A DNA stretch of 64,000 nucleotides from Bradyrhizobium sp. CCH5-F6. GTDB lineage: Bacteria > Pseudomonadota > Alphaproteobacteria > Rhizobiales > Xanthobacteraceae. Location: assembly GCF_001556045.1 (NCBI RefSeq), contig NZ_LSIC01000194.1, positions 46,454 through 110,453 on the forward strand, in the 5' to 3' direction. The notes beneath the pieces are model-generated. The model saw nothing but the letters and a program-made list of their open reading frames with translations, searched no databases and had not been told where the DNA came from. Made by a program: the position numbers and the translations under genes. Positions 1 to 8,219 of this stretch are shown here, piece after piece. Position 1 is the stretch's first letter, and each line of letters opens with the position of its first letter.

Positions 1-9
1 GACATGGAC

Positions 10-78
10 GCGACCGCGCGCGCGGCCGATCCACAAGCCGGTTGCACTTTCTTGTTGGAGGCATCCGCGCGCGGTCGC
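10..78. repeat. 13-bp GC-rich inverted repeat upstream of xylF
   Basis: Positions 10-22 and 66-78 are exact reverse complements of each other (13 of 13 bases), separated by 43 bases and ending about 100 bases before xylF. The arms are almost all G and C, so chance is a real possibility. It could be an operator for a sugar-responsive repressor, or the tail structure of an upstream gene outside the window. No function can be assigned from sequence alone. Confidence 0.35.
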
Positions 79-178
79 GCGGAACCCGACGTCAAGCTCG
101 CATAGGAGACCAGAGACAGCCCACGACCACGTTCTCGAAGTCACAAAGAAAACAGTCTGACATCCAAGGGAGTGAAAC

Positions 179-1249
179 ATGCTGAAACTGAAGACGACAT
201 TTCTCGCGCTGGCGCTGGCCAGCGCTGCGACGATGGCCACTGGCGTCACGGCCTTTGCCCAGAAGGCGACCGTCGGCATCGCCATGCCGACGAAGTCGTC
301 GGCGCGGTGGATCGACGACGGCAACAACATGGTCAAGGTGCTGAAGGAGCGCGGCTACAACACCGACCTGCAATATGCCGAGGACGACATTCCGAACCAG
401 CTGTCGCAGGTCGAGAACATGGTGACCAAAGGCGCGAAAGCGCTGGTGATTGCTGCGATCGACGGCACCACGCTGTCCGACGTGCTCAAGCAGGCGAAAG
501 CAAAAGGCATCACCGTGATCGCCTATGACCGCCTGATCCGCGGCACGCCGAACGTCGACTACTACGCGACCTTCGACAATTTCCAGGTCGGCGTCTTGCA
601 GGCGCAGTCGATCGAGCAGGGGCTCGGCCTGAAGGAAGGCAAGGGACCCTTCAACATCGAGCTGTTCGGCGGCTCGCCCGACGACAACAACGCCTACTTC
701 TTCTACAACGGCGCGATGAGCGTGCTGAAGCCCTACATCGACAGCGGCAAGCTCGTCGTCGCGTCGGGCCAGATGGGTATGGACAAGGTTGCGACCCTGC
801 GCTGGGACGGCGCCACCGCGCAGGCGCGCATGGACAATCTCCTCAGCGCCTACTACGGCAACAAGAAGATCAATGCCGTGCTGTCGCCCTATGACGGCAT
901 CTCGATCGGCATCATCTCCTCGCTGAAGGGCGTCGGCTATGGCAGTGCCGGCCAGCCGATGCCGATCATCTCGGGCCAGGACGCCGAAGTACCGTCGATC
1001 AAGGCGATGCTGCGCGGTGATCAGTACTCGACCATTTTCAAGGACACCCGCGACCTCGCCAAGGTTACGGCCGACATGGTCGACGCGGCGCTCGCCGGCA
1101 AGGAGGTCACCGTCAACGACACCAAGACCTACGAGAACGGCGTCAAGACCGTGCCGTCCTACCTGCTCAAGCCGGTGGTGGTCTACAAGGACAATTGGGA
1201 GAAGGTCCTGGTCGACAGCGGCTACTACAAGAAGTCGCAATTCCAGTAG
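179..1249 (+). CDS. xylF: D-xylose ABC transporter substrate-binding protein XylF
   Basis: Periplasmic sugar-binding protein of 356 residues, a normal length for the XylF family (type-1 periplasmic binding fold). Residues 1 to about 28 form a Sec signal peptide: basic start MLKLK, then a hydrophobic alanine-rich core ending in TAFAQ. The mature part carries the family pattern [11 protein letters not shown] near its start and AYDRLI further in. The ATG follows a purine-rich site (AAGGGAGTG) at good spacing. It is the first gene of xylFGH and is separated from xylG by a palindromic repeat that may help keep xylF transcripts more abundant than those of the membrane subunits. The substrate is inferred from family resemblance. 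Other pentoses are possible because no xylA or xylB is present here. Confidence 0.9.
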   Translation: MLKLKTTFLALALASAATMATGVTAFAQKATVGIAMPTKSSARWIDDGNNMVKVLKERGYNTDLQYAEDDIPNQLSQVENMVTKGAKALVIAAIDGTTLSDVLKQAKAKGITVIAYDRLIRGTPNVDYYATFDNFQVGVLQAQSIEQGLGLKEGKGPFNIELFGGSPDDNNAYFFYNGAMSVLKPYIDSGKLVVASGQMGMDKVATLRWDGATAQARMDNLLSAYYGNKKINAVLSPYDGISIGIISSLKGVGYGSAGQPMPIISGQDAEVPSIKAMLRGDQYSTIFKDTRDLAKVTADMVDAALAGKEVTVNDTKTYENGVKTVPSYLLKPVVVYKDNWEKVLVDSGYYKKSQFQ

Positions 1250-1260
1250 GACTCTCGTCT

Positions 1261-1402
1261 CCCTCGCCCCGCTTGCGGGGAGAGGGTCGGGGTGAGGGGG
1301 AGCCTCCGCGAGGGAGGTGGCAGTGAGTCTCGCGGAGACTCCCCCTCACCCGGATCGCATCTTGCGATGCGATCCGACCTCTCCCGCAGGCGGGGAGAGG
1401 TG
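1261..1402. repeat. composite palindromic intergenic repeat between xylF and xylG
   Basis: Several dyads are stacked here. GGGTGAGGGGGAG (1290-1302) pairs exactly with 1339-1351. 1326-1331 pairs with 1335-1340. An 11-bp perfect hairpin lies at 1351-1361 and 1366-1376 with a TTGC loop. The two ends carry CTCGCCCCGC/GCGGGGAGAGG-type stems at 1263-1285 and 1378-1400. Repeats built from such CTCCCC/GGGGAG blocks are common between genes in Bradyrhizobium. Inside an operon it could slow 3-prime decay of the xylF message or weaken read-through into xylG. Confidence 0.8.
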
Positions 1403-1431
1403 AACCAATAGCGATCGAGGGACGTGAAATC

Positions 1432-3009
1432 ATGACCGCAATGCTGGAGATGCGCAACGTCAGCAAGAGCTTTGCCGGTGTGCAGGCGCTGCGCGATGTC
1501 AACTTCCAGGTCGAGGCCGGGCAGATCCACGCGCTCGTCGGCGAGAACGGCGCCGGCAAGTCGACGCTGATGAAGGTGCTGAGCGGGGTCTATCCGCATG
1601 GCAGCTACGAGGGCACCATCGTCTTCGAGGGCGAGGAGCGGCGCTTCCGCGACATCAACGATTCCGAGGCGCTCGGCATCATCATCATCCACCAGGAGCT
1701 GGCGCTGATCCCGCTGATGTCGATCGCCGAGAATATCTTCCTCTCGCATCCACCGTCGAGGCTCGGGGTGATCGACCGCGACGAGGTCTACCGCCGCACT
1801 CGGGACCTCCTGGCGCAGGTCGGCCTCAAGGAATCGCCGGATACGCTGATCACGGATCTCGGCGTCGGGAAACAGCAGCTGGTCGAGATCGCAAAGGCGC
1901 TGTCCAAGCGTGTGCGCATGCTGATCCTGGACGAGCCGACCGCGAGCCTCAACGAGGCCGACAGCGCTGCGCTGCTCGAGCGTCTCATGAAGTTTCGCGA
2001 GCAGGGCATCGGCTCGATCCTGATCTCGCACAAGCTGAACGAGGTTGCCAAGGTCGCCGACCACATCACGGTGTTGCGCGACGGCCGCACCGTCGACAGC
2101 ATCGATTGTCGCGCCGAGCCGATCCAGGAAGACCGCATCATCCGCAGCATGGTGAATCGTGATCTCGCGCACCGCTTCCCGGAGCGCAACGCGAAGATCG
2201 GCGAACCCGTCCTCACCGTCGATAACTGGTCAGTCTATCACCCCATCCATCCCGAGCGGCAGGTGATCAAGAACGTCAATTTCAGCGTCAGGCGCGGCGA
2301 GGTCGTGGGCATCGCCGGCTTGATGGGTGCCGGCCGCACCGAATTCGCCATGAGCCTGTTCGGCCGCTCCTGGGGCACCAATATCAGCGGCAGCATCCGG
2401 CTCGAAGGCCATGAGATCGCGCTGCCTAGCGTCGCGGCCGCGATCGCCGCCGGTCTCGCCTATGTCACCGAGGACCGCAAGCAACTCGGCCTGATCCTCG
2501 CCGACGACGTTCGCAAGAACATTACGCTCGCCAGTCTCGACCAGGTCGCGCCGCGGCGGGTGATCGACGACATCGCCGAGCTGAAGGTCGCCAGCGACTA
2601 CCGCAACCGCATGCGGATCCGCTGCTCCGACGTCTACCAGGAGACCGGCCAGCTCTCCGGCGGCAACCAGCAGAAGGTGGTGCTGTCGAAATGGCTGATG
2701 ACGGACCCCAAGGTGCTGATCCTGGACGAGCCGACGCGGGGCATCGACGTCGGTGCCAAATACGAGATTTACTGTATCATCAACGAACTGGCGGAGGCCG
2801 GCCGCGGCGTCGTGGTGATCTCCTCGGAGATGCCCGAGCTGCTCGGCATCTGCGATCGCATCTGCGTCATGAACGACGGCGCCTTCGTCGGCGAGTTCAA
2901 GGGCGCCGAGGCGACACAGGAAAAGATCATGCGCGCCATCATGCGCAATGAAAGAAGCAATGGAAACGGCGTGCCTGAGGCCGCGGAGATGGGAGGATCG
3001 CAGCCATGA
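1432..3009 (+). CDS. xylG: D-xylose ABC transporter ATP-binding protein XylG
   Basis: Duplicated ATPase of 525 residues that powers sugar import, the usual size for XylG/RbsA-type proteins. The N-terminal half has a canonical Walker A, GENGAGKST at residues 37-45, and Walker B LILDEPTAS. The C-terminal half has the degenerate P-loop GLMGAGRTEF typical of this family, then the signature LSGGNQQKV and Walker B LILDEPTRGIDVG. The ATG at 1432 follows GAGGGACGTGAA. The stop codon overlaps the xylH start as ATGA, indicating translational coupling. It should form the cytoplasmic motor with XylH and take sugar delivered by XylF. Confidence 0.92.
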   Translation: MTAMLEMRNVSKSFAGVQALRDVNFQVEAGQIHALVGENGAGKSTLMKVLSGVYPHGSYEGTIVFEGEERRFRDINDSEALGIIIIHQELALIPLMSIAENIFLSHPPSRLGVIDRDEVYRRTRDLLAQVGLKESPDTLITDLGVGKQQLVEIAKALSKRVRMLILDEPTASLNEADSAALLERLMKFREQGIGSILISHKLNEVAKVADHITVLRDGRTVDSIDCRAEPIQEDRIIRSMVNRDLAHRFPERNAKIGEPVLTVDNWSVYHPIHPERQVIKNVNFSVRRGEVVGIAGLMGAGRTEFAMSLFGRSWGTNISGSIRLEGHEIALPSVAAAIAAGLAYVTEDRKQLGLILADDVRKNITLASLDQVAPRRVIDDIAELKVASDYRNRMRIRCSDVYQETGQLSGGNQQKVVLSKWLMTDPKVLILDEPTRGIDVGAKYEIYCIINELAEAGRGVVVISSEMPELLGICDRICVMNDGAFVGEFKGAEATQEKIMRAIMRNERSNGNGVPEAAEMGGSQP

Positions 3010-4196
3010 CCGACAAGACGGTGTCGCTGCCCGAGGAGCGCCGGCACGGCAGCTTCATCAAGAACAATCTGCGCAATTACGGCATGCTGATGTCGCTGAT
3101 CGCGATCATGCTGTTCTTCCAGGTCGTGACCGGCGGCACGCTGCTGCAGCCGCTCAACCTCACCAACCTGGTGCTGCAGAACAGCTACATCGTCATCATG
3201 GCGCTCGGCATGCTCCTGGTGATCGTCACCGGCCATATCGACCTTTCGGTCGGTTCGGTCGCAGGCTTCATCGGCGCCGTGGCCGCGGTGCTGATGGTGA
3301 CCTACAAGGTCGACTACACGCTCGCCTTCATCGCCTGCCTTTTGGTCGGTGCCGCCATCGGCGCGGCGCAGGGCTATTGGGTGGCCTATTTCAAGATCCC
3401 GTCCTTCATCGTCACCTTGGCGGGGATGCTGGTGTTCAAGGGCCTTGCACTCGCGGTGCTGCAGGGCCAGTCGCTCGGGCCGTTCCCGGCGACCTTCCAG
3501 AAATTGTCCTCCGGCTTCATTCCGGAACTGCTACCCGAGGCCGGCACGCTGCATCCGACATCCATGCTGATCGGCGCCGTGCTCGCGCTCGGCCTGGTCT
3601 ATGCCAGCGCCAAGGGGAGGTCGCGCGAGCAATCGCACGGAATCGAGGTCGAACCCTATGCGTTCTTCCTCGGCAAGAGCATCCTGCTGGCCTGCGCGGT
3701 GCTCTACTTCACCTATCTGATCGCCTCGCACCGCGGCCTGCCGAACGTGCTGGTGATCATGGGCGCGCTGATCGCGCTCTACGGTTTCGTGACCCGGCGC
3801 ACCGTGATCGGGCGGCAGATCTATGCCGTCGGCGGCAACGCCAAGGCGGCGAGCCTGTCGGGCATCAAGACCGAGCGGCTGACCTTCCTGACCTTCGTCA
3901 ACATGGGCGTGCTCGCCGCGCTCGCCGGCCTCGTCTTCGCCGCGCGCCTCAACACCGCCACTCCGAAGGCCGGCCTCGGTTTCGAGCTCGACGTCATCGC
4001 GGCCTGCTTCATCGGCGGCGCCTCGGCCTATGGCGGCGTGGGGCGCGTCGGCGGCGCCGTGGTCGGCGCCATGATCATGGGCGTGATGAACAACGGCATG
4101 TCCATCCTCGGCATCGGCATCGACTACCAGCAGGTCATCAAGGGCCTGGTGCTGCTGGGGGCGGTGTGCATCGACGTGTACAATCAGCGGAGATGA
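3006..4196 (+). CDS. xylH: sugar ABC transporter permease XylH
   Basis: Inner-membrane permease of 396 residues, rich in hydrophobic segments and belonging to the BPD_transp_2 family (XylH/RbsC type). Recognisable family stretches are VIVTGHIDLSVGSV in the N-terminal third and RQIYAVGGNAKAA followed by GLVFAARLNTATPKAG in the C-terminal third. The start overlaps the xylG stop by four bases, so the two are co-translated. The longer length compared with RbsC (about 320) comes from an extra central region and is normal for XylH. It is the last gene of the operon; no clear terminator is visible after it. Confidence 0.92.
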   Translation: MTDKTVSLPEERRHGSFIKNNLRNYGMLMSLIAIMLFFQVVTGGTLLQPLNLTNLVLQNSYIVIMALGMLLVIVTGHIDLSVGSVAGFIGAVAAVLMVTYKVDYTLAFIACLLVGAAIGAAQGYWVAYFKIPSFIVTLAGMLVFKGLALAVLQGQSLGPFPATFQKLSSGFIPELLPEAGTLHPTSMLIGAVLALGLVYASAKGRSREQSHGIEVEPYAFFLGKSILLACAVLYFTYLIASHRGLPNVLVIMGALIALYGFVTRRTVIGRQIYAVGGNAKAASLSGIKTERLTFLTFVNMGVLAALAGLVFAARLNTATPKAGLGFELDVIAACFIGGASAYGGVGRVGGAVVGAMIMGVMNNGMSILGIGIDYQQVIKGLVLLGAVCIDVYNQRR

Positions 4197-4241
4197 GTTG
4201 AGGTAAGATGTCGCTTTCGCTCCGTGCGACCACGGACACCA

Positions 4242-4412
4242 TTACTGGGTCGTGAACAGCACTGCCGCGATTGCGACGGAGAGGCTCACTGCCGATACGG
4301 TCGCCACCGTCGACAATACCCCCATTCGCTGCAGCGCGATGGCGAAGGCGATGATGATGGGTGTGGCGGTCATCAACCCGATCTGTGCATCACTCATGTG
4401 ATCGTTCGCCAT
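4242..4412 (-). CDS. small two-segment membrane protein divergent from norE
   Basis: A 56-residue ORF beginning MANDHMSDAQ with two hydrophobic stretches, roughly residues 12-28 and 33-53, that look like a membrane hairpin. Codons have the G/C-rich third positions typical of the genome. The start chosen is the inner ATG at 4412; a longer reading to 4478 is possible. No strong ribosome site precedes it. A TTG-N8-CAA box (4461-4474) lies 55 bases upstream of the start on this strand, a spacing compatible with activation by an FNR/NnrR-type regulator. That suggests co-expression with the nor genes. I do not recognise the family and its reality as a gene is not certain. Confidence 0.45.
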   Translation of the reverse strand: MANDHMSDAQIGLMTATPIIIAFAIALQRMGVLSTVATVSAVSLSVAIAAVLFTTQ

Positions 4413-4460
4413 TCCGTGGAAGCCTGAGCTGGTTCGTACCGCGATCCGGCCGGTCGGACG

Positions 4461-4474
4461 TTGTGTCGGCGCAA
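4461..4474. promoter_or_regulatory. FNR/NnrR-type box, nearer the divergent small ORF
   Basis: TTGTGTCGGCGCAA fits the TTG-N8-CAA core of FNR/CRP-family sites. Its centre (4467.5) lies about 55 bases upstream of the minus-strand ATG at 4412, which would put a class II start site about 14 bases before that codon. It is about 100 bases from norE, too far for classical activation of that gene. Confidence 0.5.
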
Positions 4475-4498
4475 ACAAGCGTATCGTAACTCGCCAGT

Positions 4499-4512
4499 TT
4501 GTCCGGCGACAA
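4499..4512. promoter_or_regulatory. FNR/NnrR-type box upstream of norE
   Basis: TTGTCCGGCGACAA is a strong dyad, with half-sites TTGTC and GACAA matching exactly. Its centre (4505.5) is 62 bases before the norE ATG. If it sits at -41.5, transcription starts near 4547, leaving a 21-base leader. Nitric oxide and low-oxygen regulators NnrR and FixK2 in Bradyrhizobium bind sites of this form; which one acts here cannot be told from sequence. Confidence 0.65.
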
Positions 4513-4567
4513 ACTCGGAACCGGGCAGCCGGGATAAGTCCGGCCGGTGTCCTGATCCGGAAAGACG

Positions 4568-5143
4568 ATGTCGACGGCCGAGTGCGAACAACGGGAAACG
4601 GGGTGGGGAAGTCTGGAAGATCTCCCCGGCGATCCCATGATGTGGGTGCTGATCTTCAGCGAGCTCGTCGCCTTCGGCTTGTTCCTCGGCGCCTTCGTCG
4701 TCGCCCGCGCGCTTCATCCGGCGATGTTCGCGGCCGGGCAATCAGCACTCGATTCGAATCTCGCCGGCCTCAATACCGTCGTTCTGGTCACCAGCGGCTG
4801 GGCGGCGGCAAAAGCGACGAAGGCCGCCCGCGTCGGGGAACGGCCGCTGGCGCGATGCTGGATTTTCGGTGCGATGGCGCTCGGCTGCCTCTTCATCGCG
4901 ATCAAGATCACTGAGTATGCGGAAGAAATCGGGCAAGGCGCGGGGCTCGAGACCAGCCCGTTCTTCACGCTCTACTTCCTCCTGACCGGTTTTCATCTGC
5001 TGCATGTCGGCCTCGGCATCGTCATCCTTGCCGCGGTCTGCCGCCGCGCTGCGATGTCGGGCGTCGAGACGGGAACGGCCTTCTGGCACATGGTCGATCT
5101 GGTCTGGATCGTCATGTTCCCGATAATTTACCTGGTGAAATGA
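4568..5143 (+). CDS. norE: NorE, cytochrome c oxidase subunit III family protein
   Basis: Integral membrane protein of 191 residues in the heme-copper oxidase subunit III family. Stretches such as MMWVLIFSELVAFGLF near the N-terminus and LTGFHLLHVGLGIVILA and FWHMVDLVWIVMFPIIYLV near the C-terminus are characteristic, and about five membrane helices can be counted. NorE is an accessory protein of nitric oxide reductase, needed for full activity in some denitrifiers, and does not bind the catalytic metals. It leads the cluster, preceded by a TTG-N8-CAA box, and its stop overlaps norF as ATGA. Its position beside norF and norC separates it from a respiratory oxidase subunit III. Confidence 0.88.
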   Translation: MSTAECEQRETGWGSLEDLPGDPMMWVLIFSELVAFGLFLGAFVVARALHPAMFAAGQSALDSNLAGLNTVVLVTSGWAAAKATKAARVGERPLARCWIFGAMALGCLFIAIKITEYAEEIGQGAGLETSPFFTLYFLLTGFHLLHVGLGIVILAAVCRRAAMSGVETGTAFWHMVDLVWIVMFPIIYLVK

Positions 5144-5406
5144 CGATGCCTGATCGTATCGACATGACCTGGATCGTGCTGGTCGGCCTCGCGCTTGCGA
5201 CCATCCTGCTGCCGCCGCTGGTGCCGCGGCCGCTGCTCGGCAACGCTCTGCTGCTCGCCTTCGCCGCACTCAAGGGTCACCGGATCGCGCTCGACTTCAT
5301 GGATCTACGCGCCGTGCCCGCACTCTGGCGTGGTCTCGTCGTGAGCTGGATCCTGATCGTCCTGCTGTTCGCCTGGATCGCCTCGGCCGTCGTCGCCCTG
5401 ATCTGA
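5140..5406 (+). CDS. norF: NorF, small nitric oxide reductase accessory membrane protein
   Basis: An 88-residue protein with about three hydrophobic helices, overlapping norE by four bases. The central KGHRIALDFMDLR and the following PALWRGLV are typical of the NorF / cytochrome c oxidase subunit IV-like family found next to norE. A second ATG two codons in (5146) could also serve as start. It probably helps assembly or stability of the NorCB complex in the inner membrane. No metal-binding residues are evident. Confidence 0.82.
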   Translation: MTMPDRIDMTWIVLVGLALATILLPPLVPRPLLGNALLLAFAALKGHRIALDFMDLRAVPALWRGLVVSWILIVLLFAWIASAVVALI

Positions 5407-5414
5407 CGTGTTCA

Positions 5415-5428
5415 TTGCGCCCTGACAA
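5415..5428. promoter_or_regulatory. FNR/NnrR-type box upstream of norC
   Basis: TTGCGCCCTGACAA matches the TTG-N8-CAA core. It lies just after the norF stop and 87 bases before the norC ATG. With the usual -41.5 placement, transcription would start near 5463. It gives norCBQD its own promoter, separate from the norE promoter. Confidence 0.7.
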
Positions 5429-5501
5429 AGAACGGGCCGGGCAGAGCGGCAATAAATCACACCATCGCGATTTCGCAAGAATCAAACGGAAAGGATTGGC
5501 A

Positions 5502-5954
5502 ATGGCTGAACGCCTGACCAAGTCGGCCGCTCGAAATGTCTTCTACGGCGGCTCGGCCTTCTTCTTCGCTATCTTCATAGGGCTGACGGCGCACAGCCAT
5601 TATTACATGGTCACGACTTCGACGGATGCGACGACGCTGACGTCGTCGGTCGCTCGCGGCAAGCATGTCTGGGAGAAGAATTCATGCATCAACTGCCACA
5701 CTCTGCTGGGCGAGGGCGCCTACTTCGCGCCTGAAGTCGGCAACGTCTGGGACCGCTGGGGCGGCAACGAGGACCCGGCCGCTGCGCGCGAGACGTTGAA
5801 GGCCTGGATGCAGTCGCAGCCCTCGGGCGCGCCAGGCCGGCGGCAGATGCCGCAGTTCAACCTCACCGACCAGGAGCTCGACGATCTCGCCGACTTCCTG
5901 CAATGGACCAGCAAGATCAAGCGGCAGGAGTGGCCGCCGAACAAGGCCGGCTGA
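5502..5954 (+). CDS. norC: nitric oxide reductase cytochrome c subunit NorC
   Basis: Membrane-anchored c-type cytochrome of 150 residues that passes electrons to NorB for the reduction of two NO to N2O. A single membrane helix lies at about residues 15-32. The heme c site CINCH is at residues 62-66, and Met116 in RRQMPQF is the likely distal ligand. The start ATG at 5502 is chosen because GGAAAGG precedes it at good spacing and NorC proteins begin near this MAERLTKSAAR sequence; upstream in-frame codons do not look like NorC. The gene follows a TTG-N8-CAA box and is 37 bases before norB. Confidence 0.95.
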   Translation: MAERLTKSAARNVFYGGSAFFFAIFIGLTAHSHYYMVTTSTDATTLTSSVARGKHVWEKNSCINCHTLLGEGAYFAPEVGNVWDRWGGNEDPAAARETLKAWMQSQPSGAPGRRQMPQFNLTDQELDDLADFLQWTSKIKRQEWPPNKAG

Positions 5955-5991
5955 GCACGCTGTTTCCTCTTCCAAGACAGAGAGATCCGAG

Positions 5992-7338
5992 ATGAAATAT
6001 CAGACCCAGAAAGTCGCGATGCTGTATTTCTACGGCGCGCTGACCCTGTTCCTGGCCCAGGTCCTGTTCGGCCTCGTCGCTGGAACCATCTACGTCCTGC
6101 CCAATACGCTGTCGACGCTCCTGCCGTTCAACATCGTCAGGATGATCCACACCAACGCGCTGATCGTGTGGTCGCTGATCGGCTTCATGGGCGCGACCTA
6201 CTTCCTGCTGCCTGAGGAAACCGAGACCGAGCTGTACAGCCCGCTGCTGGCAAAGATCCAGTTCTGGATGTTCTTCGGCGCGGCCGGCATCGCCGTGGTC
6301 GGCTATCTCTTCCAATACCACGAGGGCCGCGAGTTCCTCGAACAACCCTTCATCATCAAGGTCGGCATCGTCGTCGTCTGCCTGATGTTCCTCTTCAACG
6401 TCACGATGACGGCGCTGAAGGGGCGCAAGACCACGATCACGAACATCCTGTTGTTCGGGCTGTGGGGCGTTGCGATCTTCTTTCTGTTCGCCTTCTACAA
6501 CCCGGCGAACCTCGCGGTCGACAAGATGTATTGGTGGTACGTCGTCCATCTCTGGGTCGAAGGCGTCTGGGAGCTGATCATGGCCTCCGTGCTCGCCTAT
6601 CTCATGATCAAGCTCAACGGCATCGACCGCGAGGTCGTGGAGAAGTGGCTCTACGTCATCATCGGCCTTGCGCTGTTCTCCGGTATCCTCGGCACAGGCC
6701 ACCATTTCTACTGGATCGGCGCGCCCGGCTACTGGCAGTGGATCGGATCGCTATTCTCCACGCTCGAGGTGGCACCGTTCTTCACCATGGTGATCTTCAC
6801 GGTGCAGATGACCTGGAAGGCCGGCCGCAAGCATCCGAACCGCGCCGCGCTGCTGTGGTCAGTCGGCTGCTCGGTGATGGCGTTCCTCGGGGCTGGCGTC
6901 TGGGGCTTCCTGCACACGCTGTCCTCGGTGAACTACTACACCCACGGCACCCAGGTCACCGCCGCGCACGGCCATCTAGCCTTCTTCGGCGCCTATGTGA
7001 TGCTCAATCTTTCCGTCATGGCCTATGCCATCCCGCAGATCAGGGGACGGGCGCCCTACAACCAGTGGCTCTCCATGGCGAGCTTCTGGATCATGTGCAC
7101 TGCCATGATGGTGATGACCTTCGCGCTGACCTTCGCTGGCGTCGTCCAGGTCCATCTCCAGCGTGTGCTCGGCCAGGGCTACATGGACGTGCAGGACCAG
7201 CTCGCGATGTTCTACTGGGTCCGGCTCGGCTCAGGCGTGTTCGTCGCGATCTCTGCGCTGATGTTCGTCTGGGCCGTGCTGGTGCCCGGTCGCGCTAGGC
7301 AGGCGGTCATCCCCGGCGCGTTGCAGCCGGCTGAATGA
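5992..7338 (+). CDS. norB: nitric oxide reductase catalytic subunit NorB
   Basis: Twelve-helix heme-copper-family protein of 448 residues, the catalytic subunit of cNOR. Conserved metal-ligand regions are present: MIHTNALIVW (His53) for the low-spin heme, HLWVEGVWE with the non-heme-iron region, GTGHHFYWIG with the paired histidines, and AAHGHLAFFGAY with the heme ligands. Length matches short cNOR NorB, and there is no quinol-oxidising N-terminal extension, which agrees with the separate NorC. The stop overlaps a possible upstream start of norQ. It acts in the cytoplasmic membrane with its active site toward the periplasm. Confidence 0.97.
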   Translation: MKYQTQKVAMLYFYGALTLFLAQVLFGLVAGTIYVLPNTLSTLLPFNIVRMIHTNALIVWSLIGFMGATYFLLPEETETELYSPLLAKIQFWMFFGAAGIAVVGYLFQYHEGREFLEQPFIIKVGIVVVCLMFLFNVTMTALKGRKTTITNILLFGLWGVAIFFLFAFYNPANLAVDKMYWWYVVHLWVEGVWELIMASVLAYLMIKLNGIDREVVEKWLYVIIGLALFSGILGTGHHFYWIGAPGYWQWIGSLFSTLEVAPFFTMVIFTVQMTWKAGRKHPNRAALLWSVGCSVMAFLGAGVWGFLHTLSSVNYYTHGTQVTAAHGHLAFFGAYVMLNLSVMAYAIPQIRGRAPYNQWLSMASFWIMCTAMMVMTFALTFAGVVQVHLQRVLGQGYMDVQDQLAMFYWVRLGSGVFVAISALMFVWAVLVPGRARQAVIPGALQPAE

Positions 7339-7397
7339 ATGCAACTGGCAGCCGCGGTTCGCCGCGGCCGCCAGCTTCCTGGATAGTCTGGAGAAAG

Positions 7398-8210
7398 ATG
7401 ATGAAAGCTGCCCTTCACACGGTCACCTCGGCACCCGCGCTGCCGGCCTATGTCGCAAGCGGCAATGAATGTGCGCTGTTCGAGCACGCCTGGCGCAATC
7501 AGCTGCCGGTCCTGCTCAAGGGCCCGACCGGTTGCGGCAAGACGCGCTTCGTCGCGCATATGGCGGCGCATCTCGGATTGCCGCTCCACACCGTCGCCTG
7601 TCACGACGATCTCACCGCCGCCGATCTCACCGGCCGCTACCTGCTGCGGGGCGGCGACACCGTATGGACCGACGGTCCGCTGACGCGCGCGGTGCGTGAG
7701 GGCGGCATCTGCTACCTCGACGAGGTCGTGGAAGCGCGCAAGGACGTCACCGTGGTGCTGCATCCGCTGACCGACGATCGCCGCATCCTGCCGCTGGAGC
7801 GCACCGGCGAGGAGCTCGTTGCGCCGAAGAGCTTCATGCTCGTCGTCTCCTACAATCCCGGCTATCAGACGCTGCTGAAGGCGCTCAAGCCCTCGACGCG
7901 GCAGCGCTTCGTTGCCGTCGAGTTCGGCTTCCTGCCGCCCGAGCAGGAAATCGTCGTCGTGTCCGCCGAAAGCGGACTGGCGCCGGAGCGCGTGCGGCCG
8001 CTGGTCGGGCTGGCTGGCCGGCTGCGCGCGCTCAAGGGCCACGATCTGGAGGAGGGCGTCTCGACCCGGCTCGTGGTCTATTGCGCGACGCTGATCGCCG
8101 CGGGGACGCCGACCACCGACGCGGTACTCGCCGGCATGATCGAGCCGCTCACCGACGACACCGACGTGAAGGCGGCGCTGTTGGACGTCGCGCGCGCCGT
8201 GGTCGGGTGA
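7398..8210 (+). CDS. norQ: NorQ, AAA+ ATPase for nitric oxide reductase activation
   Basis: MoxR/CbbQ-type AAA+ ATPase of 270 residues. Walker A GPTGCGKT falls at about residues 42-49 and Walker B GGICYLDEV near residues 102-110. NorQ works with NorD to insert the non-heme iron of NorB. The start at 7398 is preferred because CTGGAG precedes it and the family usually begins close to this point; an earlier ATG at 7335 overlapping the norB stop would add 21 unconserved-looking residues. norD follows after nine bases, consistent with a NorQ-NorD complex made from one transcript. Confidence 0.92.
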   Translation: MMKAALHTVTSAPALPAYVASGNECALFEHAWRNQLPVLLKGPTGCGKTRFVAHMAAHLGLPLHTVACHDDLTAADLTGRYLLRGGDTVWTDGPLTRAVREGGICYLDEVVEARKDVTVVLHPLTDDRRILPLERTGEELVAPKSFMLVVSYNPGYQTLLKALKPSTRQRFVAVEFGFLPPEQEIVVVSAESGLAPERVRPLVGLAGRLRALKGHDLEEGVSTRLVVYCATLIAAGTPTTDAVLAGMIEPLTDDTDVKAALLDVARAVVG

Positions 8211-8219
8211 GGCGCTTCC

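Noticed and set aside
4461..4474. This TTG-N8-CAA box as a second activator site for norE
   Set aside because: Its centre is about 100 bases from the norE ATG, too far for a class II site, whereas the box at 4499-4512 is well placed. It fits the divergent small ORF better.
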